Assembly: GCF_001984155.1 (NCBI RefSeq)
Contig: NZ_MTQO01000027.1
Coordinates: 33,692 to 97,691, forward strand
Direction of reading: 5' to 3'
DNA from: Actinosynnema sp. ALI-1.44
Lineage (GTDB): Bacteria; Actinomycetota; Actinomycetes; Mycobacteriales; Pseudonocardiaceae
Length of the DNA stretch: 64,000 nucleotides
A program made the position numbers and the translations under genes. The notes under the pieces were generated by a model that saw only the letters and a list, made by a program, of their open reading frames with translations, was not told where the DNA came from and did no database searches. Below are positions 16,315 to 24,525 of the stretch, in pieces (position 1 is the first letter of the stretch; each line of letters begins with the position of its first letter).

Positions 16315-17094
16315 TCAGAACTTGGGTTCCACCTCGAAGGTGACACGAGACGTCTCGTTCGCCCGTACCCCGGCGTGGGACACCGTGCCGCCGCGAACCA
16401 GCCACCAGCCCTCGGGCGCCCGCACACGGATCTCGTACTCGCCTGCCGGGAGGTCGGCGATGGAGAACTCCCCGTCCGCACCGGTGACCGCGGTCGCGAT
16501 CCGTTCGATGTCACGCAGCCCGACCAGGGTCACGCGGACGTACTGCAACCCTTCACCCGGGTCGCGCTGGCCATTGTGGTCGCGGTCGTAGTAGCTGGCA
16601 CCGGTCATGATGCCCTTGCCGCCGGGAACTGACGCTCCCGCGAGGGCCCGGTTGTTCGATTCGTCGGAGTCGCCGTTGTCCGCGCCGAAGCCGTACAGGA
16701 ACGTCACACGGCCCGAGTTGACCGCACCGCTGGGCACCACCCCCTGGATCCTGACGTAGACGGTCTTGCCCGCGGGCACCGTGACTCCCTTGTCACTCCA
16801 GTCGACCCCGCCCCAGTCCTTCACCTTCAGCTCGTCCGACTCCCCGGTGCCCCCTTCGACGATCTTGACGCCGACCGCGTCGACCGGGCCGTGGTTGTGC
16901 AGGGTGATCGTCACGGCCGCCGCGTCACCTGCGGCGTACTCGTACCTGTCGAAGCGCGTTGCCGTCACCGCGACGTTGGGAACGCTGGATTCGGTGTCCG
17001 CCGCGAACGCGGCACCGGACACTGTGGGCAGGGCGACCGCGGCGGTGAGCGCGGTGACCACCGCTGCTCCGCGTACCCGAGCGTGTTTCGACAT
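16315..17094 (-). CDS. Secreted SdrD B-like domain protein
   Basis: 259 residues from ATG 17094, preceded by GGGGG. A signal peptide ends at AAFAADTESS (residues ~28-34). The mature protein has a CARDB/DUF11-like beta-sandwich (~35-155; RYEYAAGDAAAVTITLHNHGPVDAV) and a C-terminal SdrD B-type/Cna-B-like module (~165-255) starting GASYYDRDHNGQRDPGEGLQ and ending with a VTFEVE strand. The D-x-D-x-N-G-x-x-D loop is a calcium-binding motif. It likely acts as an extracellular structural or adhesive module. It converges on the lysR gene with only 5 bases between stops. Confidence 0.75.
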   Translation of the reverse strand: MSKHARVRGAAVVTALTAAVALPTVSGAAFAADTESSVPNVAVTATRFDRYEYAAGDAAAVTITLHNHGPVDAVGVKIVEGGTGESDELKVKDWGGVDWSDKGVTVPAGKTVYVRIQGVVPSGAVNSGRVTFLYGFGADNGDSDESNNRALAGASVPGGKGIMTGASYYDRDHNGQRDPGEGLQYVRVTLVGLRDIERIATAVTGADGEFSIADLPAGEYEIRVRAPEGWWLVRGGTVSHAGVRANETSRVTFEVEPKF

Positions 17095-17415
17095 CGAGAC
17101 CCCCAAGTCAAGTGGAGCGGGCGACCGGATCGACCCGCCGCGCCACCTTCCCCCGAGTGGCTTGCGGATTCCTTGCGGAATCGTTGCGGTGGCCGGAAAT
17201 CGTTCAGCAGCAAGCAAAACGAACCGCGGAGTACGCGCTCTTCGGCCGATTGCCGCACACCGTTCACGCGAACGGCGAAGAATCCACCCGTTTCCCGGTG
17301 GCCGGGCGAACATGTCCGGTTCTGTCAATGACAGTGATCATCGGCTCCCCCTACGCTCCGAGGCTGGATCGATCCACCTGTTGCTGTCCCTCCTGCCAGG
17401 GAAGGCGGATTCCCC

Positions 17416-18696
17416 TTGCACAGATCCAGAATTCGCGCTGCCGTGATCGCAGCGCTCACCGGTGCCGCTTTGGCGGCGCCGATCTTCGCGGCCGACGCCG
17501 CCGCACCTACCTCACCGGTAGACAACCACCGGGACCAGCGCGATCGAGGCGCGTCCATAGCGGTGGACCTCGGTTCCTACGCCATGCCTCGTCCAGTCGC
17601 CTGCGACGGCGACGGGACCAGCGGCAAGCGGGTGCAACTGGTCTACGCGTACGGCGAAGGCCAGACCAGCCGCCTGCAGCAGGTCCGCGGCGCTTTCCAG
17701 AGCCAGGCGGCCGAGACCGACGACGCCTTCGTGGAGGCGTCCCGCCGGTTCGGCGGCCAGGTCCGGCACCTGCGGTGGGTGCACGACAGCTCGTGCCGCG
17801 CGACGGTCGCCGAAGTGCAGGTTCCCTTCGCATCGCTGAACAACTGGTATAACCTGAACAACGAACTGCGGGCCCGTGGCTACAACCGCGCTGACCGCAA
17901 GTACGTGGTCTGGGGTGAGGCCAACAACAACGGCGACACCGGCTGCGCCGCGATCGGCGGCAACGACGACCGGCCAGGTCCGGAGAACAACAACAACACC
18001 GGGCCGCACTACGCCCAGCTCGGCCCGAACTGCTGGGTGGGCTGGGACTTCGTGGGACACGAGTTCCTGCACACGGTCGGCGCCGTGCACGGCAGCGCCC
18101 CGCACGCCGCGGGCGGCGGCCACTGCTACGACGACGAGGACATCATGTGCTACGGCCCGGAGATCCAGAAGATCTGCCGTGGCGCGCAGGCGTTCATCAT
18201 CGACTGCAACGGTGACGACTACTTCAACACCAACCCGCAGCCGGGCAACTACCTGACCAACCACTGGAACATCGCCAACAGCGAGTTCCTGATCAGGGGC
18301 GGCAGCAGCTACGGCGTCGGCGAAGTGGTGACGTCGCTGGCCAACAAGTGTCTCGACGTCCAAAACGGACGGACAGTGAACGGCACCGTGATCCAGATCC
18401 GCGGCTGCGACGGCCTGAACTCCCAGCGGTGGGCCAGGATCGGCACCACGGTGACCGCGCTCGGCAAGTGCCTCGACGTGGACGGCAGCGGCACCGCCAA
18501 CGGAACCAAGATCCAGCTGTGGGACTGCAACGGTTCGGGCGCGCAGGTCTGGGAGGGCGCGGGCACCGGCACCCTGCGCAACCCGCAGTCCGGCCGTTGC
18601 GTCGACGTCCGCTACTCCAATTCGGCCGACGGCACGCCCGTTCACCTCTGGGACTGCCACACCGGCGACAACCAGCGCTGGCGACTGCCCGCCTGA
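17416..18696 (+). CDS. Secreted zinc metalloprotease with C-terminal ricin-type lectin domain
   Basis: 426 residues from TTG 17416, with GAAGG upstream. A signal peptide ends near ADAAAP (~28-33). The peptidase domain carries HEFLHTVGAVH (~215-225), a full metzincin HExxHxxGxxH zinc site, followed by DEDIMCYG as a Met-turn. Several Cys pairs suggest disulfides. The C-terminal ~130 residues form a ricin-B-type beta-trefoil with three repeats (KCLDVQNGRTVNGTVIQIRGC; KCLDVDGSGTANGTKIQLWDC; RCVDVRYSNSADGTPVHLWDC), each ending in QRW/QVW. It is therefore an exported protease targeted to glycan. Confidence 0.85.
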   Translation: MHRSRIRAAVIAALTGAALAAPIFAADAAAPTSPVDNHRDQRDRGASIAVDLGSYAMPRPVACDGDGTSGKRVQLVYAYGEGQTSRLQQVRGAFQSQAAETDDAFVEASRRFGGQVRHLRWVHDSSCRATVAEVQVPFASLNNWYNLNNELRARGYNRADRKYVVWGEANNNGDTGCAAIGGNDDRPGPENNNNTGPHYAQLGPNCWVGWDFVGHEFLHTVGAVHGSAPHAAGGGHCYDDEDIMCYGPEIQKICRGAQAFIIDCNGDDYFNTNPQPGNYLTNHWNIANSEFLIRGGSSYGVGEVVTSLANKCLDVQNGRTVNGTVIQIRGCDGLNSQRWARIGTTVTALGKCLDVDGSGTANGTKIQLWDCNGSGAQVWEGAGTGTLRNPQSGRCVDVRYSNSADGTPVHLWDCHTGDNQRWRLPA

Positions 18697-18710
18697 CCGG
18701 TGAGACGAAA

Positions 18711-18745
18711 GCGGCGGGTGGGTCATCAGTGGACCCACCCGCCGC
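18711..18745. terminator. Terminator hairpin after the metalloprotease
   Basis: Perfect 14-bp arms (18711-18724 and 18732-18745) with a 7-base loop follow the stop by 14 bases. The hairpin also abuts the truncated end of the NUDIX remnant on the other strand. Confidence 0.8.
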
Positions 18746-18762
18746 ACTCCTATCGATGCCGT

Positions 18763-19166
18763 CCTAGATCCCAGCGCTGCCACGACGGACGGGTCCGTAC
18801 GTTCCATTTTCCCGCCGATGAGCGAGAACATCCCGTCGTAGTCCTGCTCTCCCTTGCGTCGGCAAAGCAGCACCCGCTCACCGTCGTCGCTGAGCACAGC
18901 GATGATCCCGGGATCGAAGTGCGCGCGGCGTGCATGAACTCCTCGTTCAGGTCGACGGAGATGTTGAAGTGGACGATGTCGTCGTACCGAGTCTTGACGG
19001 TCACGAAGTCCAGGACTTTCGGGTGCGTGATGTGCGTATGCGCGATATTGCCGACATACCGCTCACAACTGCCGGATGATTCTACTTTCTCGGCGTGATC
19101 GTTGAGCCGTCGGAGCGTGTCGCACGGATCGTCGGCCGCGGTGAACTTGTTACCACGTGGTGGTAT
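18763..19166 (-). pseudogene. NUDIX hydrolase remnant
   Basis: This stretch between two genes keeps decayed coding sequence on the minus strand. One frame reads AHTHITHPKVLDFVTVKTRYD, then DDIVHFNISVDLNEEFMHAAR, then breaks near 18907. The next frame continues IIAVLSDDGERVLLCRRKGEQDY, then FSLIGGKMERTD. This is the start of a NUDIX domain, but it ends before the REUxEE catalytic half of the NUDIX box, cut off at the metalloprotease terminator. The upstream open frame has no usable start. One missing base beside a CCCGGG run explains the frameshift. No functional enzyme can be made. Confidence 0.55.
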
Positions 19167-19222
19167 TCACGAAATCCACCGTGGACAGCCGGGAAGACCG
19201 GACCTATAGTTACTCGCGAGTA
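19151..19222 (+). promoter_or_regulatory. Promoter region of the SRPBCC gene with two palindromes
   Basis: TACCAC-GTG-GTGGTA (19151-19165) and TACTCGCGAGTA (19211-19222) are perfect dyads. TATAGT (19205-19210) just before the second one could be the -10 element. The second dyad resembles TetR-family operators, so repression by an unlinked TetR protein is plausible. Confidence 0.45.
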
Positions 19223-19239
19223 GCAATCGCACCGAACGG

Positions 19240-19755
19240 GTGAGGACAATGGTCTGGTTCCGGTCGACACCGATCGCCGACGAGAGCGTGTTCACCACCG
19301 CGTCGCACGTCTACAGCTACACCATGCACCTCAAGGCCGACCCGGACGAAGTGTGGGCGGGGCTCACCGCCGACCGCCCGCTGGCGTGGTGCCGCCCGAT
19401 TTCCGTGCACTACACGTCACCCCGGCCGTTCGGGGTGGGCACCACACGTGAGGTGCGGTCGATGGGCGTGGCCTTGCGCGAGCGTTTCTTCATCTGGGAC
19501 GAGCAACAGCGCAGGCACGCGTTCACCGTCGAGCAGGCCAACGTGCCAGGGCTCGGCACGCTCGCCGAGGACTACCAGGTCGACCCGGCCGAAGGGGGCG
19601 CACGCTTCCTGTGGCGGTTCGCCCTCAACGGCGCGCCCCGCCTGTCCGCCGGGATGAAGGTACTCGCGCCGGTCCAGCGCAAGGTCGTGTTCAACCGGCT
19701 GATCCGGGACACCGAACAGCACTTCGGCACGCTGCGCGCCACCGAAGCCGCGTAA
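19240..19755 (+). CDS. SRPBCC-family protein
   Basis: 171 residues from GTG 19240; an ATG at 19249 is an alternative. The sequence fits the polyketide cyclase/START-like fold: HVYSYTMHLKADPDEVWAGL at the start, VGTTREVRSMGVALRERFFIWDE in the middle strands, and a long C-terminal helix (FNRLIRDTEQHFGTLRA). Such proteins bind hydrophobic ligands or act as cyclases. Neighbouring genes give no pathway context. Confidence 0.7.
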   Translation: MRTMVWFRSTPIADESVFTTASHVYSYTMHLKADPDEVWAGLTADRPLAWCRPISVHYTSPRPFGVGTTREVRSMGVALRERFFIWDEQQRRHAFTVEQANVPGLGTLAEDYQVDPAEGGARFLWRFALNGAPRLSAGMKVLAPVQRKVVFNRLIRDTEQHFGTLRATEAA

Positions 19756-19780
19756 CAGGTCGCTCTGCGCCTGACCGGCG

Positions 19781-20179
19781 TCATCCCGTCGATCGAAGAC
19801 GGGCACGGACCCGGACCAGCGCGGCCATCGTCGCCACGCCGACCGCCGCGGACAACGCCGCGAGCACCGGTTGGCCGTCGCCGCGGAACACTCCGGTCGT
19901 GACGGCGAGGACGTGGATCGACCCGAACACCACGATGAGCCCCACCAGCGCGGTTGTCGTTCCCGCGGCGACCGCCCTGGATTGCGAAGTGCCACGCGCG
20001 AAGCCGATCAGCCCGGCGGCCAGCAACGCACCGGACACCGCCAGGTAGCCGTACCAACTGAAGGTGGCGATGTCGACGTACATCTCGTCGCCGTGCCTGG
20101 CCCCGTTGACGTCCGGCCGGACGAACAACCCGGTCACAGGCGTCCCCAACGCACCGAACACCAGCAGTACCAGGACCAT
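19781..20179 (-). CDS. Four-helix membrane protein of unknown function
   Basis: 132 residues with four hydrophobic segments (~1-18, 38-58, 70-90, 103-120) and a short basic C-terminus. Residues 20-37 (VRPDVNGARHGDEMYVDI) form an external loop. No motif is recognised. It lies directly downstream of an SDR gene remnant on the same strand, probably its former operon partner, and lacks a clear ribosome site of its own. Confidence 0.55.
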   Translation of the reverse strand: MVLVLLVFGALGTPVTGLFVRPDVNGARHGDEMYVDIATFSWYGYLAVSGALLAAGLIGFARGTSQSRAVAAGTTTALVGLIVVFGSIHVLAVTTGVFRGDGQPVLAALSAAVGVATMAALVRVRARLRSTG

Positions 20180-20203
20180 GACGGCGGATGGTACCGACTT
20201 CCC

Positions 20204-20387
20204 TCACGCCACAGCGCAGGTTTCGGCACTCTGGACCAGGTCGCGGGCCGCATCCGGCCAGACCGGGGAAGTCGAAGGTGAACCCGGCTTCGACAAGGCG
20301 GCCCGGCACGTCATGCCCCGCCGCCGTCAGTGCGCGAGTCAGCAACCGGCCGATGTGCCCCGTCCCTCCCGGTATCACGATCTTCAC
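20204..20387 (-). pseudogene. TIGR01777-type SDR/epimerase remnant with internal deletion
   Basis: GTG 20387 has an excellent GGAGGAGG site. The first 27 residues are an intact Rossmann start (KIVIPGGTGHIGRLLTRALT). The sequence then jumps to PGRLVEAGFTFDFP, the C-terminal DUF1731-like motif, so roughly 240 residues of the enzyme are missing. One base too many in the G run at 20265-20268 then shifts the frame; correcting it gives VWPDAARDLVQSAETCAVA and a stop at 20204. Two independent lesions make this a true remnant. The rest of 20180-20557 holds only upstream sequence for the next gene. Confidence 0.6.
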
Positions 20388-20557
20388 CGAATCCTCCTCC
20401 CGTTGAGCAGTCGCTCAAACAGGTGATCGGCTCCGAGCGGGGGCCGTTCGGCCTAACTTTGGCTAGAACTGAACATACTTTCGTTGACGAGAGACAAAAG
20501 TCTTCGTACGTTCGCGGGACTGCCTGTGGAGAACCCTGCCTCCCGCAAGGAGCAAAG

Positions 20558-23542
20558 ATGCTTCGAGCCGTCCACGAACGATGCCGTCAGTCGCTCGTCG
20601 CCGCGGTCGTCCTGTTCACGTTCCTGTCCGCCTTCGTGGCGGCACCGGCGCACGCGGCGATCCCGCCGCAACAGCCCGGAGTCACCCTGCGCGTGTTCGA
20701 CATCCAAGCCGACCTCGCCAAGCTCTGCACCGTCAAACCGGGGCAGACACCCAACGTCGACAAGCTCATGCCGGTGATCAACTGGTCGAGCACGGCCGAC
20801 TTCGGGATCGGCGACCGGTTCGTGTCCGAGGTGAGCGGCAACATCAACATCTCCGCCGCTGGCACGTACCAGTTCCGTCTGACCAGCGACGACGGGTCAC
20901 GGCTGAGCATCGACAACCAGCTGGTGATCAACCACGACGGGCTGCACGGCGCCACACCGGTGACCGGCTCGGTCCACCTCGGCACCGGCTACCACTCGTT
21001 GCGGATCGAGCACTTCGACAACCTCTACGACCAGCAGATCACGCTGGAGTGGCAGCCGCCGGGCGCGGCGGCGTTCGCGCTCGTGCCGAACTCGGTGCTC
21101 AGCACCGACGCCGACGTCGTGCGGGTGACCTCACCGGGGCGCAAGGAGTGCGAGGGCACCGCCGACTCACCCGGCGACGGGCTGCCGCTGACCTCCGTGC
21201 ACCCGGGCTTCACGCTGACCAACCTGCGCCCCAACGGTTTCCAGCCGCAGGTCACCGGCATGGACTGGCTACCTGACGGCAGGCTCGCGATCGCCACGTG
21301 GGGCGGCTCGAACAACGTGCTCGGCGAGGTCTACCTGATGAGCAATGTCGCAGGCAACACGGACCCGTCGCGTGTCCAGGCGCAGCGCGTCGCAAGCGGC
21401 TTGAAGGAGCCGATGGGCATCAAGTACGTCGACGGCAAGCTGTACGTGTCCGAGAAGGCGCGGCTGGTCGAGTTGAACGACACGAACGGCGACGGCGTCA
21501 CCGACGACTACCGGACCGTGGCCACGTGGCCGTTCAGCGACAACTTCCACGAGTTCGCGTTCGGGTTGCTGTACAAGGACGGCTTCTTCTACGCCAACCT
21601 GTCGGTGGCGATCAACTACGGCGGCGCCACGACCGACCCGCAGCCCTCGGCCAACCGCGGCACAACCATCAAGGTCAACAAGCGCACCGGCCAGGTGTCG
21701 TACGTCGCGGGTGGCCTGCGGACGCCGCACGGCATCGGCTGGGGCCCGGAAGGCGACATCTACGTCACCGACAACCAGGGTGGCTGGCTGCCCGCGAACA
21801 AACTGGTCCGGGTCAAGCAGGACCGGTTCTTCAACCACTACACGAACCCGGCGGGACCGTACGACGCGAAACCGGTCACCGCACCGGTGTTGTGGCTGCC
21901 GCACAACGAGATCGCCAACTCCCCGAGCAACCCGATCACGTTGACGAAGGGACCGTTCGCCGGGCAGATGGTGTTCGGTGACGTGACCTACGGCGGTGTC
22001 CAGCGCGCGTTCCTCGAGAAGGTCAACGGCGAGTACCAGGGCGCCGTCTTCCGGATGACCCAAGGGCTCGAGTCCGGTGTCAGCCGGATCAGCCTCGGCC
22101 CGGACGGCGCGATCTACACCGGCGGCATCGACGGCGGCGGCAACTGGGGCCAGCCGGGCAAACTCGCCTACGGCCTGCAGAAGCTGACACCGAACAGCAC
22201 CAGCACGTTCGACATCCTGGCCATGCGCGCCGTCCAGGGCGGGTTCCAACTGGAGTACACGCAGCCGTTGTCGGACCAGACCGTGCAGAACCTCGCGACG
22301 AAATACCAGGCATCCCAATGGCGTTACAAGCCGACGCCGACGTACGGCGGCCCGAAGATCGACGAGCAAACGCTTTCCGTGAGCGGCGCGTCGGTATCCG
22401 CCGACCGCAAGAAGGTCACCCTCCAGATCCCCGGTCTGCAGGCGGGGCGTGTGGTGCACATCCGTTCGCCCCGACCGTTCTCCTCGACTTCCGGCGCGCC
22501 GTTGTGGAGCACGGAAGCGTGGTACACGCTCAACTCCGTCGTCGGCGGGCCCGCCGCGGCCGTGACCTACGAGGCCGAGCGCGCGACGCTGGCCGGCGGC
22601 GCTGCCGTCAACACCAACCACACCGGCTACGAGGGAACCGGTTTCGTCGACGGCTACTGGAACAAGGGCGCGAGCACCACGTTCTCGGTCAACGCCCCCA
22701 CGGCCGGGACGTACAACGTCGCCCTGCGCTACTCCAACGGCCCTGATCCGAGTCCCGGCGCCAAGACTGTCAGCGTCTACGTCAACGGGGCGAAGGTCCG
22801 GCAAACCCGGCTGGCCAGCACGGTCACGTGGGAGAACTGGGCGTCGCAACCGGAAGCGTTGACGCTCAGGGCCGGCGCCAACTCGATCTCCTACCGGTAC
22901 GACGACGGCGACAACGGCAACGTCAACTTCGACAACATCACGGTCACCGCGGCCCAGCGGATCCCGTTGTTCAACGGCAGCAACCTCAACGCGTGGGAAC
23001 TCAGGTCGGGTGGCGCGGCGACGTGGCCGATCGCCGGTGGCTCGGTGGAAACCCTCGGCGGCGACATCCGGACCAAGCAGAAGTTCGGGGACTTCAAGCT
23101 GCACGTCGAATGGTACGAACCCCAGTACCCGTCGAACGTGACCGGTCAGGCACGCGGCAACAGCGGCATCTACCTCCAGGACCGCTACGAGGTCCAGGTG
23201 CTGGACTCCTACGGCGACACCACGCTCGCCAACGACGAGGCAGGCTCGATCTACCTGAAGAAGGCACCGGACGTCAACGCCGCGACAGCACCGCTGACCT
23301 GGCAGACCTACGACATCACCTTCCGCGCGGCCCGCTTCGACTCGTCGGGCAACAAGACCGACAACGCCCGTGTGACGCTTGTGTGGAACGGCAAGACAGT
23401 GCACAACAACGTGGAAGTCAACGGCCCCACGGGCGCGGGCGACCCGGAGACCACGTCGCCGGGCTCGATCCGCCTGCAGGACCACGGCGACCCGGGCCAG
23501 AACCCGAGGTACCGCAACATCTGGATCGAACCGATCCTCTGA
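20558..23542 (+). CDS. Secreted PA14/beta-propeller/CBM/DUF1080 multidomain protein
   Basis: 994 residues from ATG 20558, which has AAGGAG 6 bases upstream. A signal peptide ends at APAHAAIPP (~30-38). Domains in order: PA14 (~40-185; GTYQFRLTSDDGSRLSIDNQLV); a sorbosone-dehydrogenase/PVC-type beta-propeller (~215-590; MDWLPDGRLAIATWGG, HEFAFGLLY, GGLRTPHGIGWGPEGDIYVTD, LWLPHNEIANSPS); CBM6/35-like (~671-800; YEAERATLAGGA...GYEGTGFVDGYWNKG); and DUF1080/3-keto-disaccharide hydrolase-like (~802-994; IPLFNGSNLNAWEL...GNSGIYLQDRYEVQVLDSYG). This architecture suggests extracellular carbohydrate oxidation or hydrolysis. A 37-base terminator follows. Confidence 0.8.
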   Translation: MLRAVHERCRQSLVAAVVLFTFLSAFVAAPAHAAIPPQQPGVTLRVFDIQADLAKLCTVKPGQTPNVDKLMPVINWSSTADFGIGDRFVSEVSGNINISAAGTYQFRLTSDDGSRLSIDNQLVINHDGLHGATPVTGSVHLGTGYHSLRIEHFDNLYDQQITLEWQPPGAAAFALVPNSVLSTDADVVRVTSPGRKECEGTADSPGDGLPLTSVHPGFTLTNLRPNGFQPQVTGMDWLPDGRLAIATWGGSNNVLGEVYLMSNVAGNTDPSRVQAQRVASGLKEPMGIKYVDGKLYVSEKARLVELNDTNGDGVTDDYRTVATWPFSDNFHEFAFGLLYKDGFFYANLSVAINYGGATTDPQPSANRGTTIKVNKRTGQVSYVAGGLRTPHGIGWGPEGDIYVTDNQGGWLPANKLVRVKQDRFFNHYTNPAGPYDAKPVTAPVLWLPHNEIANSPSNPITLTKGPFAGQMVFGDVTYGGVQRAFLEKVNGEYQGAVFRMTQGLESGVSRISLGPDGAIYTGGIDGGGNWGQPGKLAYGLQKLTPNSTSTFDILAMRAVQGGFQLEYTQPLSDQTVQNLATKYQASQWRYKPTPTYGGPKIDEQTLSVSGASVSADRKKVTLQIPGLQAGRVVHIRSPRPFSSTSGAPLWSTEAWYTLNSVVGGPAAAVTYEAERATLAGGAAVNTNHTGYEGTGFVDGYWNKGASTTFSVNAPTAGTYNVALRYSNGPDPSPGAKTVSVYVNGAKVRQTRLASTVTWENWASQPEALTLRAGANSISYRYDDGDNGNVNFDNITVTAAQRIPLFNGSNLNAWELRSGGAATWPIAGGSVETLGGDIRTKQKFGDFKLHVEWYEPQYPSNVTGQARGNSGIYLQDRYEVQVLDSYGDTTLANDEAGSIYLKKAPDVNAATAPLTWQTYDITFRAARFDSSGNKTDNARVTLVWNGKTVHNNVEVNGPTGAGDPETTSPGSIRLQDHGDPGQNPRYRNIWIEPIL

Positions 23543-23551
23543 CCGCACACC

Positions 23552-23588
23552 CGAATGCGGGGCTCCCGGTCAAGGAGCCCCGCATTCG
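23552..23588. terminator. Terminator hairpin after the PA14/propeller gene
   Basis: Perfect 15-bp arms (23552-23566, 23574-23588) with a 7-base loop lie between two convergent genes. Confidence 0.85.
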
Positions 23589-23596
23589 TGGTCCGG

Positions 23597-24442
23597 TCAG
23601 GCCCGCCAACCCCCATTGGCGGCGGTGGACTCGGCGAACTCGGCGAACGTCCGTGCCGGGCGGCCGAGTGCACGCGGTACACCGTCGGACACGTGCTCGT
23701 CCTTGCCATCCCGGAGCGCGATGATGATCTCGGCGAACGCCTCGGCGTCCGCGGCAGGCAGTCCCTGGCGCGTGAGCTCGGCGACGTACTCGTCGACCGA
23801 CAGCGGGACGTAGCGGATCTCGCGGCCACTGGCCTTCGAGATGGTGGCGACCGCCTCGGCGAGGGTCACCGCCCGTGGGCCGGACAGCTCGTAGATCTGC
23901 CCCGAGTGCCGGTCCTCGGTCAACGCGGCGACCACCACGTCGGCGATGTCCTCGGCGTCGACGAAGGTCGCGGCGCCGTCACCCCCGGGAAGCCGCAACT
24001 CACCGGCACGGATGGCGTCGGCGAAGAAGCCCTCGTCGAAGTTCTGCGCGAACCACCCCGGCCTGCTGATCGTCCACTCCAGACCGCTCTGCCGCACGGC
24101 GGCCTCGCTGTCGACCATCCCCGCGGCCATCCCGCTGGGGTCCTTGGCGTAATCCGGATTGTCGATCCCCCGGCCGGAAGCCAGCACAACCCGCCGCACC
24201 CCGTGCCGGACCGCGCGCTCGACGAACGGACGCACCAACTTCGTGCCGTCCAACTGCACGATGTAGACGGACCGCACGCCGTCAAGGGCGGCGTCCCACG
24301 TGGCCGAGTCGTTCCAGTCGAAGACGTGCTCACCCGTCCGCGCGGCGGCCCGGACCGGCAGCCCTCGAGCACGCAGCTTGCCGACGACACGGCGGCCGGA
24401 CTTCCCGGTCGCCCCGGTGACCAGAATCGGTTGTTCAGACAT
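23597..24442 (-). CDS. NmrA-like NAD(P)-binding oxidoreductase
   Basis: 281 residues from ATG 24442. The N-terminal Rossmann motif is ILVTGATGKSGRRVVGKLRARG, followed by strands AAR-TGEHVFDWNDSATW and VYIVQL. The atypical SDR lacks an obvious YxxxK catalytic pair and has the NmrA/quinone oxidoreductase-2-like shape (SGLEWTISRPGWFAQNF; FVDAEDIADVVVAAL). Such proteins reduce quinones or sense NADP. It faces an AraC regulator; both start codons lie inside mirror-image repeats, so it is likely under that regulator's control. Confidence 0.85.
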   Translation of the reverse strand: MSEQPILVTGATGKSGRRVVGKLRARGLPVRAAARTGEHVFDWNDSATWDAALDGVRSVYIVQLDGTKLVRPFVERAVRHGVRRVVLASGRGIDNPDYAKDPSGMAAGMVDSEAAVRQSGLEWTISRPGWFAQNFDEGFFADAIRAGELRLPGGDGAATFVDAEDIADVVVAALTEDRHSGQIYELSGPRAVTLAEAVATISKASGREIRYVPLSVDEYVAELTRQGLPAADAEAFAEIIIALRDGKDEHVSDGVPRALGRPARTFAEFAESTAANGGWRA

Positions 24443-24525
24443 GACCCCAGTCAACAGTCAGCACGTGAGACGATCCATGGCTGAAAAGCTCTGCTTGATG
24501 TCTGTACGTCTAGACTGGGGTCATG
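24440..24525. promoter_or_regulatory. Mirror-image 13-bp repeats covering both divergent start codons
   Basis: CATGACCCCAGTC (24440-24452) and GACTGGGGTCATG (24513-24525) are exact inverted copies. Each contains the start codon of one divergent gene (NmrA-like and AraC). They may be operator sites of the AraC protein or symmetric leader elements. Confidence 0.6.

Noticed and set aside
21269..23548. 759-codon open frame on the minus strand
   Set aside because: It is antisense to the PA14/propeller gene and has no domain sense.
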